DNA of 9,049 nucleotides from JBKJVQ01 sp046717125 (GTDB lineage Bacteria; Pseudomonadota; Alphaproteobacteria; Rhizobiales; Methyloligellaceae). A model generated the notes under the pieces. That model worked only from the letters and a program-made list of their open reading frames with translations, did not search any database and was not told the DNA's origin. Both the position numbers and the translations under genes were made by a program. Every line of letters begins with the position of its first letter. Within the stretch, counting starts at the first letter, position 1. Positions 1 through 5,595 of this stretch are shown piece by piece. The stretch spans positions 1-9,049 of the forward strand of contig JBKJVQ010000082.1 in NCBI GenBank assembly GCA_046717125.1. The letters are read 5' to 3'.

Positions 1-189
1 GTCATGCTGGTTGCGATCTACGCCGCGAAATGGGCGGATATCGACTCGCTCGAAACGCTGCTCGGCTTCGAGGAGGTCGCCTACTTCACCATTTTCACAT
101 GGCTGGCGATCGCGGGACCGGGCGCGGTGTCGCTCGACCATCTGCTGCACCGGTCTGAGCGGACGGACACAAGTCTTCAGCGCGCCTGA
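1..189 (+). CDS. DoxX-like membrane protein, 3' end only
   Basis: The reading frame is open from the first base of the window to a TGA at 187-189, so only the last 62 residues are visible and the true start lies upstream. The stretch YFTIFTWLAIAGPGAV is hydrophobic and looks like a final membrane segment. It runs into GPGAVSLDHLL, which resembles the G-G-x-(S)LD ending typical of DoxX/DoxD-family small inner-membrane proteins. The tail after it (HRSERTDTSLQRA) is polar. DoxX-family proteins are usually about 130-160 residues with four membrane helices, and many are linked to redox or sulfur metabolism, but nothing here fixes a specific role. The gene converges on the catalase gene, with a hairpin between them. 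The family call rests on the C-terminal motif alone, so another small membrane protein cannot be excluded. Confidence 0.55.
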   Translation, partial: VMLVAIYAAKWADIDSLETLLGFEEVAYFTIFTWLAIAGPGAVSLDHLLHRSERTDTSLQRA

Positions 190-190
190 C

Positions 191-219
191 GAAAAAAGCC
201 GGGGCATCGCGCCCCGGCT
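191..219 (-). terminator. Rho-independent terminator of the catalase gene
   Basis: AGCCGGGGC (197-205) and GCCCCGGCT (211-219) form a perfect 9-bp stem with a 5-nt loop. On the minus strand the stem is followed at once by a run of Ts (complement of the A-run 192-197), the classic intrinsic terminator layout. It lies 45 bases past the catalase stop codon. On the plus strand the stem has no downstream T-run, so it should stop minus-strand transcription far better than transcription from the DoxX-like gene. Confidence 0.8.
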
Positions 220-263
220 GAGGTCGGCGTCGGAGGAATCTTCGGTCTGACCTAGAGGCGAAA

Positions 264-1727
264 CTACTCCGCCGCCTCGAGCCGCACATCGATACCGAGC
301 GCGCGGGCGACGCCCGTCGCATAGGCCGCATCGGCGCGATGGAAATGGCCGAGCTGGCGCTGCACGATGAAGTCCGGCACGCCGTCCATGGCCGCCGCGA
401 CGTTGTGGAAGAGCTGCTGCTTCTGGTCGTCCGTCATCAGACGGAAGAGGTTGCCCGGCTGTATGTAATCGTCATTGCCGTCGCGGTGATTGTACCTGTC
501 CGCGGGATCGCCCGAGAGCGGCAGCGGCGGCTCGGCGAAGCGTTCGTCCTGAACGGGTCCGCGGAACGAATTCGGCTCATAATAGGCGTCCGGGTTGCTC
601 TTGCCTTCGAGCCGCATCGCACCGTCGGCGTGGTAAGTATTCACGGCGCTGCGCGGGCGGTTGACCGGGAGCTGGTCGTGATTGACGCCGACGCGATAGC
701 GATGCGCATCGGCATAGGAGAAGATGCGCGCCTGCAGCATCTTGTCGGGTGAAAAGCCGATGCCCGGAACGATGTTCGAAGGCCCGAGCGCCGCCTGCTC
801 GACTTCGGCGAAATAGTTCTCCGGATTGCGGTTCAGCTCCAGAACGCCGACTTCGATCAGCGGATAATCATCGTGCGGCCAGACCTTGGTCAGGTCGAAC
901 GGATTGTACCAGTGCTTGCCGGCGTCCTCCTCCGGCATGATCTGTACGCTGAAGGTCCAGCGCGGGTAGTCGCCGCGCTCGATCGCCTCAAACAGATCGC
1001 GCTGATGGGTTTCGCGGTCGTGCGCGACCTTTTGGCCGGCTTCCGCATTGGTCCAGTTCGCGATGCCCTGTTGGGTCTTGAAGTGGAACTTCACGAAGTG
1101 ACGCTCGCCGGCCATGTTGATGAAGGAATAGGTGTGCGAGCCGAAGCCGTCGATATGGCGATAGGACTGCGGCAAGCCGCGATCCGACATCAGGATCGTC
1201 ACCTGATGCAGGCTTTCCGGGCTCAGCGACCAGAAGTCCCACATCGCGGTGGGGGAACGCATATTCGTTTTCGGGTGTCGCTTCTGGGTGTGGATGAAGT
1301 CGGGAAACTTGAGCGGGTCGCGCACGAAGAAGACCGGCGTGTTGTTGCCGACGAGGTCCCAATTGCCTTCGTCCGTATAGAAACGAAGTGCGAAGCCGCG
1401 CACGTCGCGCTCGGCGTCCGCCGCGCCGCGCTCGCCCGCAACAGTCGAGAAGCGTAAGAACGCCTCGGTCTTTTGACCGGGCTGCAGGGCCTTGGCTCTG
1501 GTGTAGCGCGTGAGGTCGCCCGTGATGGTCAGCGTGCCATAGGCGGCGGAGCCCTTCGCATGCACGGTGCGCTCAGGAATGCGCTCGCGGTTCTGATGGG
1601 CAAGCTTTTCCAGCAGCTGGAAGTCCTGCAGGAGGAGCGGCCCGCGCGCGCCGGCGCTGATCGAATTCTGGTTGTCGGCAACGGGCGCGCCGGCTTCTGT
1701 CGTCATTGTCGGTTTCGTGTCGGCCAT
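264..1727 (-). CDS. katA: Monofunctional haem catalase, small-subunit type
   Basis: This gene encodes a 487-residue catalase that disproportionates hydrogen peroxide to water and oxygen in the cytoplasm, normally as a haem-b tetramer. The length fits the small-subunit clade. The distal-pocket histidine is His56 in RTVHAKG. The catalytic asparagine is Asn129 in LVGNNTPVFFVRD, exactly 73 residues later as in mammalian catalase. The proximal haem-ligand tyrosine is Tyr338 in RIFSYADAHRYR. Other family blocks are conserved: RFSTVAGERG (92-101), WDFWSLSPESLHQV (163-176), DRGLPQSYRH (182-191), NPFDLTKVWPH (275-285) and NRNPENYFAEVEQ (299-311). The ATG at 1727 is preceded by GAGGAA with a short spacer, which supports this start. 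The gene has its own terminator downstream and a 126-bp upstream gap with possible LysR-type dyads. The gene symbol is by similarity; some genomes name this clade katE. Confidence 0.96.
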   Translation of the reverse strand: MADTKPTMTTEAGAPVADNQNSISAGARGPLLLQDFQLLEKLAHQNRERIPERTVHAKGSAAYGTLTITGDLTRYTRAKALQPGQKTEAFLRFSTVAGERGAADAERDVRGFALRFYTDEGNWDLVGNNTPVFFVRDPLKFPDFIHTQKRHPKTNMRSPTAMWDFWSLSPESLHQVTILMSDRGLPQSYRHIDGFGSHTYSFINMAGERHFVKFHFKTQQGIANWTNAEAGQKVAHDRETHQRDLFEAIERGDYPRWTFSVQIMPEEDAGKHWYNPFDLTKVWPHDDYPLIEVGVLELNRNPENYFAEVEQAALGPSNIVPGIGFSPDKMLQARIFSYADAHRYRVGVNHDQLPVNRPRSAVNTYHADGAMRLEGKSNPDAYYEPNSFRGPVQDERFAEPPLPLSGDPADRYNHRDGNDDYIQPGNLFRLMTDDQKQQLFHNVAAAMDGVPDFIVQRQLGHFHRADAAYATGVARALGIDVRLEAAE

Positions 1728-1781
1728 GATTCCTCATTCGCTTTGTGCGCGGAGTTTGCCAGCGCATCTGCTCTCGCAGCG

Positions 1782-1851
1782 AATATGCCGGAACACGCAC
1801 GATAAGCGCTAATTAGAACTATAGTAATTTGCGATAAGAAAAACTGATCGC
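1782..1851 (-). promoter_or_regulatory. Putative LysR/OxyR-type control region of the catalase gene
   Basis: This AT-rich island lies between the hydrolase stop and the catalase start. It holds two dyads. The first is GCGAT (1831-1835), 11 nt, then ATCGC (1847-1851). The second is AATT (1811-1814), 11 nt, then AATT (1826-1829), with an ACTATAGT palindrome inside (1818-1825). Both have the T-N11-A geometry of LysR-family sites and their centres (1841 and 1820) are 21 bp apart, two helical turns. A possible -10, CATATT, reads on the minus strand at 1787-1782; it would put the dyads near -66 and -45, where LysR-type activators usually bind. OxyR is the natural candidate for a catalase gene, but no regulator is encoded in the window and I see no good -35. 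The -10 choice is a guess. Confidence 0.4.
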
Positions 1852-1853
1852 GC

Positions 1854-2780
1854 TTAGCGTCTCAGGAACCCGCGGATCTCGGCCAGCGTCTCGGCGGGGA
1901 GCTCTTCCTGGGGAAGATGTCCGCAGTTCGGGAACACCCGGTAGGTGGCATCGGGCAGAGCGCGCGCCAGTTTGGCCCCGATTTCCAGCGGGACGACGCG
2001 GTCGTGCTCGCACCAGATAATGAGCGTGGGCAGTTTGATCTCGCCGTAACGGCTCGACAAATCTTGCAGGTCGTCGGGCACGAGCTTGCGCGCAGTCTGG
2101 ATGATAGCGTGCTTGGCCCCGGCAGAGCGGAGCGGCTCGGCATAGGCCAGCACATCCGCTTGAGAGATTTTGGAGTCGTCGAAATAGGCGATGTTCAGCC
2201 CCGCGCGCGCCATGGTCACCGGCGGGACGGCGCGCACATTGACCTGGCTCAAGAGCGGCATGCGCAGGAGCCGGAAGAAGATGGGGAGGTTCTGGTGGTA
2301 GGCCACGGAGTCGAGCAGGACGAGCCGTGAGATGCGCCCCTTCATCCGCCCCTTGTTTTCCAGCGCGAGCATCAGGGCGATGCCGCCGCCCCACGAGTGG
2401 CCGATCAGAGTCACATTGCGCAAGTTTCGCGATATGATGAATTCGGCGATCAGCTCTGCCTGGTCGCGTGCGCCATAGGCCTGATCGAAGGGCTTTTCGG
2501 ATCGGCCAAAGCCTTTCAGCTCCACCTGATAAACGCGGTGATTGCGCGACAGCGCCGGCGCGATGTGCCGCCAGGTATAGTTGCTGGACGCTATGCCGTG
2601 CAGGAGAAGAAGCGGAGGGCCCGATCCGGATTCCTCATAGTGCAGGGTGACAGGCGCATCGGGCGGCCCGAGCCGCGCGAACCGGGCCGAGCGCTCCTTC
2701 GCGCCGGTCGTCGTCGCGCACGACGCCGTGACGAGCGCAAACGCCGCGAAAAGCGCATGGATAAAAAGGCGCTTGAGCAC
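1854..2780 (-). CDS. Putative lipoprotein alpha/beta hydrolase
   Basis: With the GTG at 2780 as start this is a 308-residue alpha/beta-hydrolase-fold protein. Residues 2-21 (basic LKR, hydrophobic core, then LVTASC) look like a type II signal peptide with Cys21 as the lipidated residue. Ala at +2 would not retain the protein in the inner membrane under the E. coli rule. The catalytic set is complete: oxyanion segment LLLLHG (57-62), nucleophile Ser129 in IGHSWGG, acid Asp260 in WCEHDRVVP and base His288 in CGHLPQEE. The substrate cannot be read from sequence; such proteins include esterases, lipases and epoxide hydrolases. An upstream ATG at 2951 would add 57 Cys/Arg-rich residues and bury the signal peptide, so I prefer the GTG, which has GAGGGAG about 10 nt upstream. 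The catalase gene follows on the same strand 126 bp later. Sure of the fold, less sure of start and lipidation. Confidence 0.88.
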   Translation of the reverse strand: MLKRLFIHALFAAFALVTASCATTTGAKERSARFARLGPPDAPVTLHYEESGSGPPLLLLHGIASSNYTWRHIAPALSRNHRVYQVELKGFGRSEKPFDQAYGARDQAELIAEFIISRNLRNVTLIGHSWGGGIALMLALENKGRMKGRISRLVLLDSVAYHQNLPIFFRLLRMPLLSQVNVRAVPPVTMARAGLNIAYFDDSKISQADVLAYAEPLRSAGAKHAIIQTARKLVPDDLQDLSSRYGEIKLPTLIIWCEHDRVVPLEIGAKLARALPDATYRVFPNCGHLPQEELPAETLAEIRGFLRR

Positions 2781-2949
2781 CTGCTGAAAACTCCCTCGTC
2801 CCCGAGAATACACGCAATTGCGGCGGCTTTGGCACGTCCGCGATTCCCGACCCGGAGCGAACTTTGGCCGCGCGAACGGGTTGTCAGCAATTGGTCGCGT
2901 CCCGCCGACGCAGTGACAGCGCGCGAAAACATACCGACACTGCATTCCC
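2781..2949. promoter_or_regulatory. Divergent intergenic region (promoters expected, not resolved)
   Basis: These 169 bp separate the leftward lipoprotein hydrolase from the rightward transglutaminase pair, so both promoters should lie here if the start choices are right. I see no convincing -35/-10 pair on either strand and no clear dyad. GAGGGAG, read on the minus strand just upstream of the GTG at 2780, is the only good ribosome-binding-like sequence. The plus-strand ATG at 2950 has none. Confidence 0.3.
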
Positions 2950-3882
2950 ATGCCGGTTTACGATATCCGCCACGTGACGCGTTATGCCTACGCCAGACCC
3001 GTGGCGTTCGGCGAGCACCGCATGATGATGCGGCCGCGCGACAGCTACGACCAGCGGCTCGTTGAGGCGTGGCTCGACATCCGCCCTCGGCCGACCAGAT
3101 TGCGCTGGGTCCACGACGTATTCGGAAATTGCGTCGCGATCGCGCAATTCGCCGAACGCGCGGACCATCTGACATTCGAAAGCACGATCACGGTCGACCA
3201 TACGTCCACGGCGGGCCCGTCCTTCGAAATCGAGGACTACGCCCGGCATTTTCCGTTTGCCTATGCCGCCGAGGAAGCGGCCGACCTCGCGCCCTCGATC
3301 GCGCGGGGATATCCGGACCCCGGAGACGAGGTGCACCGCTGGGCGCAGCGCTTCCTGCGCAACGGCAGAGCGACCGAGACGGGCGAACTCCTGATGACGC
3401 TGACATACGCAATCAGGGAGAGTTTCGCGTACGAGCGCCGCATCGAGCGGGGGACACAGCCGCCAACGGCGACGCTGCAACGCGGGCGCGGGACGTGCCG
3501 TGATTTCGCGTTGTTCATGATGGAAGCGGTCCGCTCGCTCGGCTTCGCGGCGCGCTTCGTCACCGGATATATCTACGTGCCGTCCCGCGACAAGCCGGAA
3601 TATCTCGGCGGCGGGTCGAGCCACGCCTGGGCCCAGGTCTATGTGCCGGGGTCGGGCTGGGTCGAGTTCGATCCGACCAACGGCATTGTCGGCTGCAGCG
3701 ATCTCATCCGGGTGGCGGTCACGCGCGATCCGAGCCAGGCCGTTCCGCTCTGGGGGTCGTGGCGCGGCACCAGCGACGACGCGTTGCCGCTGGAAGTCGA
3801 GGTCCAGGTGCAGCGGCGCGACCGGCCGGCCGACAGCGCTTTTCCGCATGCGAGGGGCGCGCAGCGCGTTATGGAACAGTGA
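2950..3882 (+). CDS. Transglutaminase-like cysteine protease family protein (first of pair)
   Basis: This is a 310-residue COG1305-type protein. The N-terminal part (about 1-85: YDIRHVTRYAYARPV, then WVHDVFGNCVAIAQF) matches the bacterial transglutaminase N-terminal region. The core transglutaminase-like domain follows at about 150-245. The papain-like triad is intact: Cys183 in GTCRDFA, His225 in SHAWAQVYV and Asp241 in VEFDPTNG. The family is thought to act as peptidases or amide-processing enzymes rather than true cross-linking transglutaminases, and substrates are mostly unknown. No signal peptide or membrane segment is seen, so it is probably cytoplasmic. The ATG at 2950 lacks a clear Shine-Dalgarno sequence, but the family N-terminus begins right there. 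A paralogue follows after 43 bp. Such genes often neighbour alpha-E and circularly permuted ATP-grasp genes in related bacteria, but none are in this window. Confidence 0.9.
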   Translation: MPVYDIRHVTRYAYARPVAFGEHRMMMRPRDSYDQRLVEAWLDIRPRPTRLRWVHDVFGNCVAIAQFAERADHLTFESTITVDHTSTAGPSFEIEDYARHFPFAYAAEEAADLAPSIARGYPDPGDEVHRWAQRFLRNGRATETGELLMTLTYAIRESFAYERRIERGTQPPTATLQRGRGTCRDFALFMMEAVRSLGFAARFVTGYIYVPSRDKPEYLGGGSSHAWAQVYVPGSGWVEFDPTNGIVGCSDLIRVAVTRDPSQAVPLWGSWRGTSDDALPLEVEVQVQRRDRPADSAFPHARGAQRVMEQ

Positions 3883-3925
3883 ACGCGGGGCGGCGTTTTT
3901 CGCCGGCATCAACGGAAGGCAGACG

Positions 3926-4762
3926 ATGAAAATTCGCGCAGGCTATGAGATCGGGTTCGAGTGCGCGCAGCCGACTCCGATGCTGCTGATGCTGAGCGTG
4001 CATCCCTCCCGAGTGCACGATCTTCTGACCCCCGAAAACATGACTTTCGATCCGCCGTTGCCGTCCACGGACTATCGGGACGGGTTCGGCAATGTGTGCA
4101 CGCGCATGGTGGCGCCGTCCGGGCCGCTTACGATCAAGAACGAGTTTTTGATAGCGGATTCCGGTGAGCCCGACCCGGTCCCGGATGCGCCGCAAATCCC
4201 GGTCGCGGATCTGCCGGACGAGCTGCTCGTCTATCTGCTCGGCAGCCGGTACTGCGATACGGATGCGCTTTCGAACAAGGCGTGGCAATTGTTCGGTCAC
4301 ACCGAACCGGGATGCGCGCGCGTCCGGGCGATCTGCGACTACGTTCATGAACGGGTGACGTTTGGCTACGAGCATGCGCGCGCGACGCGGACGGCGTCGG
4401 AAGGGCACGAGGAGCGGCGCGGCGTCTGCCGGGATTTCGCGCATCTCGCCATTACGTTCTGCCGCTGCATGAACCTCCCGGCGCGGTACGTCACCGGCTA
4501 TCTCGGTGATTTCGGCGTGCCGCCCGATCCCGCGCCGATGGATTTCTCGGCATGGTTTCAAGTCTGGCTCGGCGATCGCTGGCACACGTTCGACGCCCGC
4601 CATAACCGCCCGAGAATCGGACGCATCCTGATGGCGACGGGGCGCGATGCGACGGATGTCGCGATCTCGACGTCGTTCGGAACAAGTACGCTCACGGCTT
4701 TTCGCGTCGTTAGCGATGACGTGACCGAATCAGCCGACGCGACAACTCGAATCGCGGTCTGA
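3926..4762 (+). CDS. Transglutaminase-like protein lacking the catalytic His (second of pair)
   Basis: This 278-residue paralogue starts at the ATG at 3926, where GGAAGG (3914-3919) lies 6 nt upstream. The frame stays open to 3641, but that extension overlaps the first gene and is not family-like. The N-terminal region (about 1-75, with DGFGNVCTRMVAP) and core domain (about 130-230) match the first protein in layout. Cys168 sits in RRGVCRDFAH and the Asp position is kept as Asp223 in WHTFDARHN. Where the first protein has S-H-A-W, this one has F-S-A-W, so Ser208 replaces the catalytic His. The two genes are 43 bp apart and probably co-transcribed. The Ser may be a subfamily trait and another residue may supply the base, or the protein may be a non-catalytic partner of the first. 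No export signal is visible. Function unknown. Confidence 0.85.
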   Translation: MKIRAGYEIGFECAQPTPMLLMLSVHPSRVHDLLTPENMTFDPPLPSTDYRDGFGNVCTRMVAPSGPLTIKNEFLIADSGEPDPVPDAPQIPVADLPDELLVYLLGSRYCDTDALSNKAWQLFGHTEPGCARVRAICDYVHERVTFGYEHARATRTASEGHEERRGVCRDFAHLAITFCRCMNLPARYVTGYLGDFGVPPDPAPMDFSAWFQVWLGDRWHTFDARHNRPRIGRILMATGRDATDVAISTSFGTSTLTAFRVVSDDVTESADATTRIAV

Positions 4763-4797
4763 TTCGCACACGCATTGGTTGAAGATCGTGGATTTGA

Positions 4798-4843
4798 AGC
4801 GCTCGTTGCGAGCGCTCCGATCACTGCACCCGGGCAGCGCCCG
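4798..4843 (+). terminator. Tandem hairpins after the transglutaminase pair, possible terminator
   Basis: AGCGCTCG (4798-4805) and CGAGCGCT (4809-4816) form a perfect 8-bp stem with a TTG loop. CGGGC (4831-4835) and GCCCG (4839-4843) form a second 5-bp stem with a 3-nt loop. They begin 36 bases after the second transglutaminase stop and lie ahead of the mraZ promoter, a sensible place to end transcription. Neither stem is followed by a T-run, so they could instead protect the 3' end of the mRNA or assist Rho-dependent termination. Confidence 0.35.
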
Positions 4844-4913
4844 TAAAATTGATGGAAAAAGCGGCGCAGCGTTAACGTAGATCAGCAAAATTCCCGTCGC
4901 CGACAGGCGTCAA

Positions 4914-4958
4914 TCCATTGACGCCCATATAGTCCCATGCTATCCCATGAATGCCCGT
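4914..4958 (-). promoter_or_regulatory. MraZ-binding repeat array (operator of the dcw cluster)
   Basis: CCCAT occurs at 4924-4928, 4934-4938 and 4944-4948, with CCCGT at 4954-4958 and a weaker TCCAT at 4914-4918, all in an exact 10-bp register. Read on the minus strand this is TGGGN with 5-nt spacers. The known MraZ site of Escherichia coli is a set of TGGGN direct repeats separated by 5 nt upstream of mraZ. The array lies 155 bp before the mraZ start and overlaps the likely promoter, which suggests autoregulation, probably repression. The orientation is seen directly; binding is inferred. Confidence 0.8.
4918..4946 (+). promoter_or_regulatory. Probable promoter of the mraZ-led dcw cluster
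   Basis: TTGACGC (4918-4924) and GCTATCCC (4939-4946) are separated by 14 nt. The Caulobacter-type housekeeping consensus is TTGACGS, 10-14 nt, GCTANAWC; the -35 half is a full match and the -10 half matches 6 of 8 positions. In hexamer terms it is TTGACG, 17 nt, TATCCC. Transcription would begin near 4953, giving a leader of about 160 nt. Three MraZ-type repeats (4924-4948) lie within the promoter core, so bound MraZ should block the polymerase. Confidence 0.55.
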
Positions 4959-5112
4959 TCGGTGAGGGTGCTTGGGGAGGAATTCGGCAGCGCTCCGCGA
5001 GGCCACGGGGGTGGCGCCGCTTCCTCCCCATTGCAACCCCGGGACAGGCAGACGCGCGGTCTTCGCGCCTCCAGTTGAGTGTCGCGTTACAAGGCCAGGT
5101 TGCGTGGGGGAC
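4953..5112 (+). promoter_or_regulatory. Structured mraZ leader, possible cis-regulator or leader-derived sRNA
   Basis: No coding frame of family type is seen here, but the predicted leader contains several perfect inverted repeats. GGGGAGGAA (4974-4982) pairs with TTCCTCCCC (5021-5029). Inside it, GCCAC (5002-5006) pairs with GTGGC (5011-5015) around a GGGG loop. GCGCG (5054-5058) pairs with CGCGC (5064-5068). Alternatively GGTTGCG-TGGGG (5098-5109) can pair with CCCCA-t-TGCAACC (5026-5038), which would hide the G-rich ribosome binding site of mraZ and compete with the first stem. In Rhodobacter sphaeroides the mraZ 5' UTR yields the abundant sRNA UpsM; this leader is in the same place, but I see no clear sequence likeness and no T-run terminator. 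Confidence 0.35.
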
Positions 5113-5595
5113 ATGGACCAGTTTGTCTCCACATTCACGAACAAGATCGACGCCAAGGGCCGCGTATCCGTTCCGGCCCAGTTTCGCGCCATTCTTTCGA
5201 AAGACGGGTATGACGGAATTTACTGCTACCCCTCACTCGACGCGGACGCCCTCGATTGCGGCGGACGGCGGCTCGTCGACAAAATCGGATCCCTTCTCGA
5301 AGGCCTCGATCCGTACTCTGACGAGCGCGATCATCTCGCGACCGCGTTGTTCGGCACGAGCGAAATCCTCTCTCTCGACCAGGATGGACGCACGATGCTG
5401 CCGGAGCGCCTTCGCGCGCACGCGGACATCGCCGATCGCGTCACCTTCGTCGGTCTCGGCGACAAGTTTCAGATCTGGCAGCCGGAGCGTTTCGACGCCC
5501 GGCTCAAGGAGGCGCGCGACAAGGTGCGCGACCTCCGCAAACTGCTCGGCGCGGGGCGCGGCACTAGCCGTGGTGCAGAGGGAACACGGGAATGA
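5113..5595 (+). CDS. mraZ: Transcriptional regulator MraZ
   Basis: MraZ is a DNA-binding regulator of the SpoVT/AbrB-like fold, encoded first in the dcw cluster and able to control its own operon; it forms multimeric rings that contact TGGGN-type repeats. The protein is 160 residues, slightly longer than the E. coli form of about 150. Two tandem MraZ domains are visible: the first has FTNKIDAKGRVSVPAQFR (8-25) and the second DQDGRTMLPERLR (89-101), each with the D-x-x-GR motif. The ATG at 5113 is preceded by GGGGG (5106-5110) with an unusually short spacer. An in-frame TTG at 4972 would add 47 residues unlike the family and is not favoured. The last codons overlap rsmH by 4 bp. Its likely operator is the 10-bp-period array at 4914-4958. 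Confidence 0.95.
   Translation: MDQFVSTFTNKIDAKGRVSVPAQFRAILSKDGYDGIYCYPSLDADALDCGGRRLVDKIGSLLEGLDPYSDERDHLATALFGTSEILSLDQDGRTMLPERLRAHADIADRVTFVGLGDKFQIWQPERFDARLKEARDKVRDLRKLLGAGRGTSRGAEGTRE

Noticed and set aside
2781..2951. ATG start at 2951 for the alpha/beta hydrolase (365 residues)
   Set aside because: It adds 57 Cys/Arg-rich residues before an evident lipoprotein signal and overlaps the divergent transglutaminase start; GTG at 2780 fits better.
2884..3912. 342-residue minus-strand open frame
   Set aside because: It lies antisense to the first transglutaminase gene, which has clear motifs; the Arg-rich composition is typical of a shadow frame in GC-rich DNA.
3641..3925. Long upstream extension of the second transglutaminase
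   Set aside because: It overlaps the 3' part of the first gene in another frame, is Arg/Ser-rich and not family-like; the ATG at 3926 has a good ribosome binding site.
4914..4958. CRISPR or microsatellite reading of the CCCAT repeats
   Set aside because: Units are 5 bp with 5-bp unlike spacers, far too short for CRISPR; the spacers differ, unlike a simple tandem repeat, and the pattern fits MraZ sites.
4972..5112. Extended MraZ start at TTG 4972
   Set aside because: The added 47 residues do not resemble MraZ and fall in the structured leader; the family N-terminus begins at 5113.
4763..5112. RNase P RNA or tRNA in the gap before mraZ
   Set aside because: RNase P RNA genes may lie near mraZ in some alphaproteobacteria, but the conserved core segments are absent and the gap is too short. 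No tRNA cloverleaf seen.
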